From an uncultured Burkholderiales bacterium (GTDB taxonomy: Bacteria; Pseudomonadota; Gammaproteobacteria; Burkholderiales; Burkholderiaceae_E): a stretch of DNA of 43,330 nt. The notes below the pieces were generated by a model. The model did not search any database, was not told the origin of the DNA, and worked only from the letters and a program-made list of their open reading frames with translations. The position numbers and the translations under genes were made by a program. Below, piece after piece: positions 34,552 through 42,751 of this stretch. The DNA is taken from NCBI GenBank assembly GCA_903903975.1, contig CAIVAS010000091.1, positions 1 to 43,330 of the forward strand, read 5' to 3'. Positions within the stretch are counted from its first letter, which is position 1. The number at the start of each line of letters is the position of its first letter.

Positions 34552-36277
34552 GCGAGGGATGATCGAAGCAGGCCAGCGCAGCCCTGGCCTCGCGCCAGTT
34601 GCCCCGGGCGATGGTGATCTTTCCCGCAGCGAAGGCTTCATCGACGCTTGATTTCCCGGCCAGCACCTGGCCCCAGTCGTGAGGCGAGATGCACCATTGA
34701 CTGTGCGCCGCTTCGCCTGATGTCGGGACGGCCACGCCACGGCGGATGTGCAGTCCGACCCGACTGCCGCCACCGAAGTCGACACTGAATTCATGATCGA
34801 CGTGCGTTGCGAGTTCGGGGTCGAGCAGGACACGCAAGACCCTGACCGAATTTTCGGGCGCAGCCGCGACCTCGGGCGCTCGAAAGCTGTGCCCTCTCAA
34901 GCGCGCAAATTCAAGCCTGCCTTCCAGCTCCAGGGCGCGTGTCGCGCACCAGTTTCTGATGTTTGCCGAGGTCGTGCGCTGTGAGATCGCGCGCAGCACG
35001 GCAGCCAGTTGAGCGCGCTCCTCTGACGAGCCGCCATCGGCCCGCCCGTGCGGCCCCAGCTGCGATCTGACCAGCCAGGTGGCGAGTTCAAGTGCCCAGC
35101 GAACATCGTTGCCGGCCAGCGCGTCGATCGACTGCTTGCGCACGGCATCGCGCCCGCCGAAGCCGGCAATCAATCGACTGGCTCGCTCCAGCGGCGGCAT
35201 CGGAAAGAGCGACGACTCGACACCATCGAACCAGCCGATCAGGCCGGTCTGGATCTGGCGTACATGGTGCTCCACCAGGCCGTAGAACTGCTGCGTGAAG
35301 TAGGTCCGGTTAAAGCGCTCGGGCAACTGCACGAACTGCGTGAGCTCATCGGCCGACAGGCCTTTGTTGAGTCCGCGCACCGTCTGGTCCCACAGGAACT
35401 GGATCGCATCTCGGTAGTCGGTCACCACGGCCCTGATTTGCTCAGCCCCCGACAATGCCGGGCCATGTGCGCCGACCAGATGCTCGGCATTCAGAGCGTT
35501 GAGATGATCCAGGCCGGCAATCAGCACTCTCGGGTCGCGGTATTCCTCACCCCGGATCGCAAACACATTGAAGAGTGTCGGCCACACCAGATTGTTGACC
35601 GCCACGCCAAGCTGCGGAAACCAGATCGTCACCGAGTCATCGGCGTCTGACGGTGCCGGCATGAATTCGACCTGAAGGCCTGCGATCGTGGCTGAGGTAG
35701 GCGTATCGAAGACATTCGTCGGCGCAACGAAGCCGGTGGTGAAGGGCGCATGCGCCGGATTGCGAAAAAAGGGCCCCAGGCCCACGCTGACCACCCCATC
35801 GGGGCCGTCAAGCGGCATCCGGATGCCGAATTGCTGAACCAGGCCTCGCTGGTACATCGGCGCGATTTCACCGCCGGTGCGCTGTCGATTGGGCACGACC
35901 CTGGCGTGTGACCAGATCGGAAGCGCCTCGCTGCCTGGTATGGCGGCCGTGCCCGCCACATAGTGAAAGTGCGTGTAGATCACTGCCACGATCGGTACGT
36001 CGGTTTTTTCGCGCAGACGGTCGATGGCGCACTGCATTTCCTGGATCGACTCGCCGGTGTCGATCGCAATCACGCCCAGCGGCCCTTGCACGAAGGTCTG
36101 GTTCGACAGGCCGTTGCCCACAAAGCTCCAGACACCCTCGCGAATCTCCTCGAAGCGCTCCGCAATGCGGCCCGCCTGCTCGATGGCCTGCCGGTGTGCG
36201 CGCTGGCCTTGCGGCCCGAGGGTCGTGGCCGAGTCGTTCGGCGCGAAGCTGGCCGCCAGGTCATTGCGTGTCGTCAT
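34541..36277 (-). CDS. Alkylsulfatase-like metallo-beta-lactamase protein with altered metal motif
   Basis: A 578-residue protein with the three-part layout of alkylsulfatases such as SdsA1: an MBL domain (about 35-310), a helical dimerisation domain (about 320-450) and a SCP2-like C-terminal domain (about 455-578). Dimerisation features such as DYRDAIQFLWDQTVRGLNKGL are present. The key metal motif HxHxDH reads H103-F-H105-Y-V107-A108, so the Asp and second-metal His are replaced. The second-site region is recognisable as NVFAIRGEEYRDP...LVGAHGPALSG. No signal peptide is seen. It follows the MDR reductase by 24 bp in the same direction. Sulfate-ester hydrolysis is doubtful; it may use one metal ion, or have another activity. 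Confidence 0.85.
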   Translation of the reverse strand: MTTRNDLAASFAPNDSATTLGPQGQRAHRQAIEQAGRIAERFEEIREGVWSFVGNGLSNQTFVQGPLGVIAIDTGESIQEMQCAIDRLREKTDVPIVAVIYTHFHYVAGTAAIPGSEALPIWSHARVVPNRQRTGGEIAPMYQRGLVQQFGIRMPLDGPDGVVSVGLGPFFRNPAHAPFTTGFVAPTNVFDTPTSATIAGLQVEFMPAPSDADDSVTIWFPQLGVAVNNLVWPTLFNVFAIRGEEYRDPRVLIAGLDHLNALNAEHLVGAHGPALSGAEQIRAVVTDYRDAIQFLWDQTVRGLNKGLSADELTQFVQLPERFNRTYFTQQFYGLVEHHVRQIQTGLIGWFDGVESSLFPMPPLERASRLIAGFGGRDAVRKQSIDALAGNDVRWALELATWLVRSQLGPHGRADGGSSEERAQLAAVLRAISQRTTSANIRNWCATRALELEGRLEFARLRGHSFRAPEVAAAPENSVRVLRVLLDPELATHVDHEFSVDFGGGSRVGLHIRRGVAVPTSGEAAHSQWCISPHDWGQVLAGKSSVDEAFAAGKITIARGNWREARAALACFDHPSLSR

Positions 36278-36301
36278 TTCCGAGGTCTCCGAGTGATTCG
36301 T

Positions 36302-37333
36302 TCAGGCAGCGCAGACCTGGACCAGTTTCTTGCCCAGCGCGTCACCCTTGAGCATTCCGAGCAGCGCCGTGGGGGCCTGCTCGATGCCATGGACGATGTC
36401 TTCATGAAACGTCATCTCGCCGGCATTGAACCAGGGCGCAACCCGCAGCTGGTAGGCCGGCAGCTTATGCACATGGTCATAGACGATGTAGCCGGTCATC
36501 GCGATGCGCTTGGACACCATCAGCTGCATGCCGCGCACGCCCGGATCCTTCACTTCGTTATAGCGGGAGATCATCCCGCACAGCGGAAAGCGTGCTGCGA
36601 CATTCGCATGCCGCAGCGCGGCTTCAAGCGTTGTGCCACCGACATTGTCGAGATAGACGTCGATGCCCTTGGGGCACAACTCGCTCAGGGCGTCGTCCAT
36701 GTCGCGGGTCTTGTAGTTGAAGGCAGCGTCGTAGCCGCAATGCTTGAGCACGAAGTCGACCTTGTCGTCGCTGCCGACCGACCCGACCACGCGCGCGCCG
36801 GCGCGCTTGGCGAACTGCCCGGCGAGTTGTCCGATGGTGCCCGCCGCCGATGAGATATAGACCGTGTCGCCCGGGCTCGGCTTGCCAAGCTCGATCGCAC
36901 CGACCCAGGCGGTCAGCCCCGGCATGCCCAGCGCAGAAATCGCCAGGCTCGGTCGCCCCAGCTCCGGCCCGATCTTGTGCAGACCTTCGCCTCGCGCCAC
37001 CACGGTACGCAGCGCCCAATCCAGAAAGCCCCAGACGAAATCACCTTCGCGAAAGCGCTCATTGCGCGATTCGATCACGCGTCCGACCACCCGCGACACC
37101 ATCGGCTTTCCGAGCGCAAAGCCGGGTGCATACGATTGCCCGGCGTCCATGCGGCCACGCAGATAGGGGTCAAGCGATAGCCAGACCGCTTGCACGGTGA
37201 CGTCTTGCGGGCCGCATTCTGGCTCGGCGCAAGCCTCGACCTGAAAGCAGGACTCATCCGGCCAGCCTGAGGGCCGCTTGGCAAGCAGGATGCGGGTGTT
37301 GGTCGTGGTGTACGGGTGCGAGCTCTGGTTCAT
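36302..37333 (-). CDS. NADP-dependent MDR reductase (CurA/prostaglandin-reductase type)
   Basis: A 343-residue zinc-independent medium-chain reductase that would reduce the C=C of alpha,beta-unsaturated ketones. It opens NTRILLAKRPSGWP, continues VQAVWLSLDPYLRGRMDAG, and has the nucleotide motif VYISSAAGTIGQLAGQFAKRAGARVVGSVG, then IDVYLDNVGGTTLEAAL. It lacks zinc ligands, as expected. AGGAG precedes the ATG at 37333. The MBL gene follows 24 bp downstream; together they form a likely two-gene operon. The reaction is inferred from the family. Confidence 0.93.
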   Translation of the reverse strand: MNQSSHPYTTTNTRILLAKRPSGWPDESCFQVEACAEPECGPQDVTVQAVWLSLDPYLRGRMDAGQSYAPGFALGKPMVSRVVGRVIESRNERFREGDFVWGFLDWALRTVVARGEGLHKIGPELGRPSLAISALGMPGLTAWVGAIELGKPSPGDTVYISSAAGTIGQLAGQFAKRAGARVVGSVGSDDKVDFVLKHCGYDAAFNYKTRDMDDALSELCPKGIDVYLDNVGGTTLEAALRHANVAARFPLCGMISRYNEVKDPGVRGMQLMVSKRIAMTGYIVYDHVHKLPAYQLRVAPWFNAGEMTFHEDIVHGIEQAPTALLGMLKGDALGKKLVQVCAA

Positions 37334-37386
37334 ATCGCGTCTCCTGGGGTCGTGATCGAAGGGTCTTTGCCGGTTTGCGGTTTGCA

Positions 37387-37413
37387 ATAAAAAAAGCCCG
37401 CATTGCTGCGGGC
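37387..37413 (-). terminator. Rho-independent terminator after zinc dehydrogenase gene
   Basis: On the minus strand GCCCGC-agcaat-GCGGGC (37413-37396) is followed by TTTTTTTATTG. It lies 17 bp past the stop of the zinc-type dehydrogenase and separates it from the MDR/MBL pair. Confidence 0.88.
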
Positions 37414-37430
37414 CTGTCGACGGTCAAGCT

Positions 37431-38435
37431 TCAAGGGGTCAGCACCACTTTCACGGCTTCATTGGCCTGGATCTGTGTTTCATAGGCCTGCGAGGCGTCT
37501 TCCAGTGCGAACCGGTGTGTGATCAGCGGCTTGCGATCGATTTTTCGTGTGCTGATGAGCTCCATCGCCTGGACGAAATCGGCGGGCGTCCAGGCCCAGG
37601 ACCCGACCAGCTGGATGCCCTTTCGCACCAGCACATTGACGTCCAGTTCGACCTTGCGCTCGAAGACCGCCACCACGATCACTTTGCCGTTCTGGCGAAC
37701 CAGTCCGATCGACTGCTCAAGCACCGTGATGCCCTTGAAGTGCGCGGTTGCGCCAGCGCAGTCGAAGACGGTGTCGATATTGCTCTCGGCGGATTCGAGC
37801 AGGCTCAGGTCGGTCGTGCCGTGCAGGGCCTTCAGGCGGGCCACGGCATCTTCCTGCGAGGCGTTGATGGTGAGATCAGCGCCGAGTTCGGTGGCCAGCG
37901 CCAGGCGCCGCGCAGACAGATCGACCACGATCGTGCGGGCCTTGGATCGAGCCTTGATGCACTGGAGGACACCGAGACCGATGATGCCGGCGCCCATGAT
38001 CACCAGGACCTGATCGTCCTTCGGGTCAGCCAGATTGACCGCATGAATCGAGGTGGCCAGCGGCTCGTTGGTCGCGGCCTCCTCGAAGGTGATGTCATCA
38101 GGAATCGGAATCATGCGGCTGGCGATCTGCGGCGTGATCCGCAGAAATTCGGCATTGCCGCCCATGCTGACCGTGGTGTAGCGCCCGCCGACCTTGACAG
38201 AGGGCATCTCGCCGCGAATTTCCACGATCTCGCCGCTGAATTCGTGGCCAAGGATTCGGCCTTGCTCGATGGGCAGCCCGAGCTGAAGAAACAGGCCTTC
38301 ACGATAAGTGTGCAGATCGGATCCGCAGATGCCGCAGGCTCTGATTCGCATCAGCGCCTCGCCCTCGTTCAATTCGGGCCGAGGAACGTCCTCGAATCGG
38401 ATATCGCGTGGACCGTGAAAGACCGCAGCTTTCAT
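37431..38435 (-). CDS. Zinc-type alcohol dehydrogenase lacking the structural-zinc lobe
   Basis: A 334-residue MDR dehydrogenase. Catalytic-zinc ligands are present: CGICGSD (Cys37), GHE (His64, Glu65) and a Glu in ATNEPLATS near 133. The Rossmann motif is VLVIMGAGIIGLGVLQCIKA. The four-cysteine loop that binds structural zinc in related polyol dehydrogenases, expected around 85-115, is replaced by a short cysteine-free stretch (GGRYTTVSMGGNAEF). A threonine/sorbitol-type oxidation is possible. GAGGGA lies about ten bases before the ATG at 38435. A terminator follows, so it is transcribed as its own unit, perhaps with the VOC gene upstream. Confidence 0.9.
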   Translation of the reverse strand: MKAAVFHGPRDIRFEDVPRPELNEGEALMRIRACGICGSDLHTYREGLFLQLGLPIEQGRILGHEFSGEIVEIRGEMPSVKVGGRYTTVSMGGNAEFLRITPQIASRMIPIPDDITFEEAATNEPLATSIHAVNLADPKDDQVLVIMGAGIIGLGVLQCIKARSKARTIVVDLSARRLALATELGADLTINASQEDAVARLKALHGTTDLSLLESAESNIDTVFDCAGATAHFKGITVLEQSIGLVRQNGKVIVVAVFERKVELDVNVLVRKGIQLVGSWAWTPADFVQAMELISTRKIDRKPLITHRFALEDASQAYETQIQANEAVKVVLTP

Positions 38436-38495
38436 GATGGTTCGTCCCTCAGTCGGGCGCACGGGGCGATCCGTGCGTGTTGCAGGTTTGATGTC

Positions 38496-38879
38496 TTATT
38501 TCTTGGGCGGGCGATGCAGACCGCAAAGCTTGTTGCCGTCCGGGTCGCGCAGATACGCCAGATAGATCTTGCCTGCAGGGCCTTCACGAAAGCCGGGCGG
38601 GTCTTCGCAGGTCGTGCCGCCGTTGGCGATACCGGCTGCATGAAAGGCGGCGCCTTGTTCGGGCGACTCAAGCAGGAAACCGAGCGTGCTGCCATTGCCG
38701 AAGGTTGCCGGCTGGCCGTTGATCGGTGTGGTGATCGCGAAGGTGCCAGCGGGGCTGCGATAGAAATAGCGATTGTTGTTGGCGACTCCGGGGCCGATGC
38801 CGATGGTGCCGAGAAGCGCGTCGTAAAACTTCTTGGAAACCTCGAGATCGTTTACGCCGACCATCACGTGACTGAACAT
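38496..38879 (-). CDS. VOC-family (glyoxalase-like) protein
   Basis: A 127-residue single vicinal-oxygen-chelate domain with the two beta-alpha-beta-beta-beta halves: FSHVMVGVNDLEVSKKFYDALLG at the start and GKIYLAYLRDPDGNKLCGLH at the end. A metal-binding His5 and a later Glu or His fit the glyoxalase fold. Such small proteins act in lactoylglutathione lyase, dioxygenase or resistance roles; none is specified. AAGGAGAT sits at a good distance before the ATG. It lies 60 bp upstream of the zinc dehydrogenase, in the same direction. Confidence 0.9.
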   Translation of the reverse strand: MFSHVMVGVNDLEVSKKFYDALLGTIGIGPGVANNNRYFYRSPAGTFAITTPINGQPATFGNGSTLGFLLESPEQGAAFHAAGIANGGTTCEDPPGFREGPAGKIYLAYLRDPDGNKLCGLHRPPKK

Positions 38880-39055
38880 GCTTATCTCCTTGTTGTTGTG
38901 GCCCTGCTTCGAACGCAGTGAGCTCGGTGGATGTTAACCGATGGTCAGGCAGGCGTCGCTCGCCTGCCCCTGGATATCTGGCGCGCGCCACTCCCACACT
39001 GCACCTGTGTTATCAAGAGGCATGATGGTTGAAACTGACGCGAAGGAGTCAACCC

Positions 39056-39253
39056 ATGCAACAGGAATTCAAGGTTCAAGGCATGACGTGCGGTCATTGT
39101 GTGAAGGCGGTGACCCAGGCCATTCAACTTCTAGACCAGTCTGCAGTGGTCGCGGTCGAGCTCGATTCGGGCAAGGTTGTGGTCGACTCGAATCTCGCCC
39201 GTGAGCGACTGGCCGACGTGATTCGGGATGAGGGCTATTCGGTCGTGACCTGA
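39056..39253 (+). CDS. Heavy-metal-associated (CopZ-type) copper chaperone
   Basis: A 65-residue HMA domain with the metal motif GMTCGHC near residues 9-15 and the C-terminal DEGYSV. It would carry Cu(I) to a P-type ATPase or buffer it. No copper ATPase or CueR regulator is in the window, so it is an orphan here. GAAGGAG (39041-39047) precedes the ATG at 39056; a longer TTG frame from 39029 would include that site and is rejected. Convergent with the MFS gene. Confidence 0.92.
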   Translation: MQQEFKVQGMTCGHCVKAVTQAIQLLDQSAVVAVELDSGKVVVDSNLARERLADVIRDEGYSVVT

Positions 39254-39298
39254 GTCGGCGATCGCGTCGGCTGCAGGCCCGCAACGCTGCGAATTCGA

Positions 39299-40555
39299 TC
39301 AGATCCGGTTACCGGTTGCGTCGCCAGGCAGAATGTCCCGACGCCAGGTGATCGCCAGCGCGAGCGTCAGAAGCAAGCCGCAGATCACCATGCTCACAGC
39401 GGTTTCCTGATAGCCGATCCTGGGGATCAGCGCGCCGGCAATCAGCAGACCGAGTGGCAGTGGGTAGATGGCCAGCATCCTCACGCCCATGATCCGACTT
39501 CGAAAACGCTGATCCGATGTCCGCAGCAGGATGACCGTCAGTGTCAGCATGCTCAGACTTTGCATGACGCCGGCGCACAGCAGCAGTCCCATCGCCAACC
39601 GTACATCGCTCGACAGTGCAAACCCGAGCAGAAAAATGAACCAGATGGCACAGGCGGCCACCATCGTGCGAGCCGGTCGCAAGTAGGGCCCCAGCACGCT
39701 GATCGAAATCGATCCGATCAGAGCGCCGAGTGAAAAGCTGGCAACCAGTTGGCCCAGGCCCTGCTGGTCAAGATGAAAGACATTGCGTGCGATATAGGGC
39801 ATCAGTCCGAGCGTAAGGGGATACGCAGTCAGATTGACCAGCGCGGCGACGCTCATCGAGGCCAGCATCCGGGGCGTGCGCCAGATGTAGGCCATGCCTT
39901 CCTTCAGATCGAGCCATGGTGAGGGTTTGGGTGCGGCAATGCCCCCGGCAGCCAGCGCCGGGCCAGATACCGGTTTGCCATCGGTAAACAGCGTCAGCAG
40001 CGCGCCCGCGAGATAGATCACGGTGATCACCATGTACGCCGGCGCCATGCCGAAGAGCGCCATGAAGCCCGTTCCAAGCAGTGCGCCGCCGATCTTGGCC
40101 GAGTCCATGGTCGTGCGTGAGATGCCCATTGCGGCCACCAGATGAGTCGCTGGTACGGTGGCGCCGACCAGTGCACTGCGCAGGCCGATATCAGTCGGAC
40201 GGAGCAGCCCTGCCATCGCGGCAATCAACAGAACGGCGATCGGGCTGAGGCGCTCTGTCAAGGCCAGAAAGAGGATGGCCCCTGCGAAGATCGCATAGCA
40301 AAAACGCATTGCACAGAGCACCTTGCTTGCGCCGAGTCGATCGCCGACCACGCCGATCAGCGGCGACAGTAATGTGCCCACATACTGCAAGGCACCGAAG
40401 ATGGTCAGCAGGGTGACCGATCCGCTTTCGACCAGGACATACCAACCCAGAATCAGGGTTTCCATTTCCATCGCTGAAGCCGTGCAAAGATCGGCTGGCC
40501 ACTGGAAACGGAAGCTTCTGGTGCGAAAGGGTGCCAGCGCGGCGATGTCGCTCAT
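39299..40555 (-). CDS. MFS transporter
   Basis: A 418-residue major-facilitator protein with about 11-12 helices. The MFS motif A-like segment GVVGDRLGASKVL lies near 70-82 in the loop between helices 2 and 3. A central cytoplasmic loop (about 200-225, KPSPWLDLKEGMAYIWR) is typical of the DHA3-type MFS. Drug or metabolite export is likely but the substrate is unknown. The start at 40555 (MSDIAALAPFRTRSF) is favoured over 40567 because the Shine-Dalgarno AAGGA is better placed. It is divergent from the SDR gene. Confidence 0.9.
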   Translation of the reverse strand: MSDIAALAPFRTRSFRFQWPADLCTASAMEMETLILGWYVLVESGSVTLLTIFGALQYVGTLLSPLIGVVGDRLGASKVLCAMRFCYAIFAGAILFLALTERLSPIAVLLIAAMAGLLRPTDIGLRSALVGATVPATHLVAAMGISRTTMDSAKIGGALLGTGFMALFGMAPAYMVITVIYLAGALLTLFTDGKPVSGPALAAGGIAAPKPSPWLDLKEGMAYIWRTPRMLASMSVAALVNLTAYPLTLGLMPYIARNVFHLDQQGLGQLVASFSLGALIGSISISVLGPYLRPARTMVAACAIWFIFLLGFALSSDVRLAMGLLLCAGVMQSLSMLTLTVILLRTSDQRFRSRIMGVRMLAIYPLPLGLLIAGALIPRIGYQETAVSMVICGLLLTLALAITWRRDILPGDATGNRI

Positions 40556-40726
40556 CGCGCGTCGCATCCTTCGAACGGCGATGCGGCCTGCGCGCAGTCA
40601 GCGACATTGACGGCCAACGGCGGTTGACGCCGAAGTGCAAAGGCAATCGACAAGTGACTGTCTCCTGGTATTTCAGGCGATCATGCCTGTGTGCAAGCAA
40701 CAGGTCCACGAGAGGAGTCAATTCTG

Positions 40727-41533
40727 ATGAGAATGCAGAACAAGGTGGTGATCGTCATTGGCGCCGGCCAGAGCCCCGGAGAAGGGATTGGCAACGGGCG
40801 CGCATCGGCGCTGCTCTATGCCCGAGAAGGCGCGCGGGTGCTGGCGGTCGACTCGAATCTCGCTTCGGCGCAGGAGACCGCAACGGCGGTGCTGGATGCG
40901 GGTGGCCAGTGCGAGGCGTTCAAGGGTGATGTGCGCAATGAGGCCGACATGGCGTCCGTGATGGCGCGGACGCAGGCTTTATGGGGCCGAATCGACGTGC
41001 TGCACTACAACGTGGGCGTCAGTTTGTCGGGCGGCGACCGCAAAGTGCAGGACTTGACCGAGGCCGCCTTCGACAATGTGAATGCGATCAACCTGCGCGG
41101 CTATGTGATGGCAGTCAAGCATGTGCTGCCGGTGATGCAGGCTCAGCGCTCGGGCGTGATCCTTGCGATCTCATCGGTTGCAGCCTGGTCATCGACCTAC
41201 CCGATGGTGGCCTATAAAACCAGCAAGGCGGGCATGATCGCTTTCACCGAGCAGGTCGCTCGCCTGAATGCCGAATTCGGCATCCGTGCGAATGCGGTCT
41301 TGCCGGGTCTGATGGACACCCCGATGGCGGTCGACACCAGAGCGCGCGAGCTGAATCGGCCTCGCAGCGAAATTGCAGCGATGCGTGATGCAAGGGTGCC
41401 GTTGGGTCGGAAGATGGGCTCCGGATGGGATACCGCCCATGCCTGCCTGTTCCTGGCGAGCGACGAGGCCAAGTTCATTACCGGTGTTGCCTTACCGGTG
41501 GATGGCGGGGCGAGCCTGCGAGGTGGCGATTAG
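40727..41533 (+). CDS. SDR family oxidoreductase
   Basis: A 268-residue short-chain dehydrogenase. The nucleotide motif is VIVIGAGQSPGEGIGNGRA (the glycine pattern is longer than the usual TGxxxGIG), followed by ACID-type DSN near 37. Catalytic Ser lies in ISSVAAWSS near 141 and YxxxK in VAYKTSKAG near 158. The end FLASDEAKFITGVALPVDGGASLRG is standard. It has alcohol or ketone specificity not identifiable here. AGAGGAG (40711-40717) precedes the ATG at 40727. Convergent with serA, 19 bp apart. Confidence 0.93.
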   Translation: MRMQNKVVIVIGAGQSPGEGIGNGRASALLYAREGARVLAVDSNLASAQETATAVLDAGGQCEAFKGDVRNEADMASVMARTQALWGRIDVLHYNVGVSLSGGDRKVQDLTEAAFDNVNAINLRGYVMAVKHVLPVMQAQRSGVILAISSVAAWSSTYPMVAYKTSKAGMIAFTEQVARLNAEFGIRANAVLPGLMDTPMAVDTRARELNRPRSEIAAMRDARVPLGRKMGSGWDTAHACLFLASDEAKFITGVALPVDGGASLRGGD

Positions 41534-41552
41534 CCGTCGACAGCCCACTTCG

Positions 41553-42743
41553 TCAGAGTGCTGCAGCCGGAGGCAGGACCCTCACGCGGATCACATGCGG
41601 CACCGCTTCAATGGCGGCGACCGCCTCATCGCTGATGCTGCTTTCGGCATCGATGATGTTGACGCCCAGATCGCCACGGCTTTTGTTGACCATGTCGAGA
41701 ACGTTGATGCGATTCTCGGCAAGGACCGACAGCACCTGCCCGAGCACGCCAGAGACGTTGTCGTTAAGCACGGTGATGCGGGTGGCGCCAGGAGCGCGAT
41801 CGAGTCGAACCGCCGGAAAATTCACCGAATTCGTGACATTGCCGTTCTCGAGATAGTCGACGATCTGGTTGGCCGCCATCACCGCGCAGTTTTCTTCCGA
41901 CTCTTCGGTGCTGGCGCCGATATGAGGCATGGCGATCACCCCGGGATGGTTCAGCAGCAGTGGCTCTGGAAAGTCGCACACATAGCGACCGAGCTTTCCG
42001 GCATCAAGGCTTCGCTTGACAGCGGCTGCATCAACGATGGTTTCGCGTGCGAAATTCAGGATCACTGTGCCGGGCTTGACCAGTTTCAGGGCATCGTCAT
42101 TGATCAGATGATGGGTTGCCTCGATCGCCGGCACATGCAGCGAGATGAAGTCGGCTCGCGCCAGCAGCGCCTGCAGGTTTTCCATTCGGGTCACGGCATT
42201 GGATAGCCGCCATGCGGCATCGACCGACAGGGCCGGGTCGAAACCCAGAACCTTCATGTCCATGGCCAGTGCCACGTCGGCCACCATCGAGCCGATGGCA
42301 CCCAGACCAACGATGCCAAGCGTCTTGCCTCTGAGTTCGAGGCCGGCAAAACGGGCCTTTTCTTTTTCGAGCAGGGTGGACATCTCGCCGGCATCGGTGA
42401 TGGCGCCGAGGCTGTTGACATACTCGATGCCGGGCAGGATCCCGCGCGCAGACAGCAGCATGCCAGCGAGCACCAGCTCTTTGACCGCATTGGCGTTTGC
42501 GCCTGGTGTATTGAAGACCACGATGCCGGCGGCGCTGCATTGCGCAACCGGCACGTTGTTCACGCCTGCCCCCGCGCGCGCAATGGCCAGCAGCGTGCCG
42601 GGAAACTCGACGTCCTGCAGTTTCTGGCTGCGGATCAGGAACGCCTCGGGGTGACCGATGTCACTGCCGACCTCGTAGGTTTGCCGATCGAAGCAGTTGA
42701 GGCCTTTGACCGCAATCTTGTTGTAGGTTCTGACTTTGTACAT
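41553..42743 (-). CDS. serA: D-3-phosphoglycerate dehydrogenase with ACT domain
   Basis: A 396-residue enzyme oxidising 3-phosphoglycerate to 3-phosphohydroxypyruvate, the first step of serine synthesis. It has GTLLAIARAGAGVNNVP, FNTPGANANAVKELVLAGML, the NAD motif GKTLGIVGLGAIGSMVADVAL, the catalytic NFARETIVD with Arg, CDFPEP with Glu, and IAMPHIGASTEESEENC with His. A C-terminal ACT domain (about 325-396) suggests feedback by serine. The ATG at 42743 is the family start; the 34-residue longer frame lies within serC. The sequence style, with NCFDRQTYEV near the start, resembles SerA of Firmicutes and Bacteroidetes. Only 8 bp separate it from serC, so they form an operon. Confidence 0.95.
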   Translation of the reverse strand: MYKVRTYNKIAVKGLNCFDRQTYEVGSDIGHPEAFLIRSQKLQDVEFPGTLLAIARAGAGVNNVPVAQCSAAGIVVFNTPGANANAVKELVLAGMLLSARGILPGIEYVNSLGAITDAGEMSTLLEKEKARFAGLELRGKTLGIVGLGAIGSMVADVALAMDMKVLGFDPALSVDAAWRLSNAVTRMENLQALLARADFISLHVPAIEATHHLINDDALKLVKPGTVILNFARETIVDAAAVKRSLDAGKLGRYVCDFPEPLLLNHPGVIAMPHIGASTEESEENCAVMAANQIVDYLENGNVTNSVNFPAVRLDRAPGATRITVLNDNVSGVLGQVLSVLAENRINVLDMVNKSRGDLGVNIIDAESSISDEAVAAIEAVPHVIRVRVLPPAAAL

Positions 42744-42751
42744 GGCGATGC

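Noticed and set aside
38940-39055. CueR-type operator before the copper chaperone
   Set aside because: ACAC and GTGT arms occur near 38996-39010 but the spacing and hexamers do not fit a MerR-family promoter.
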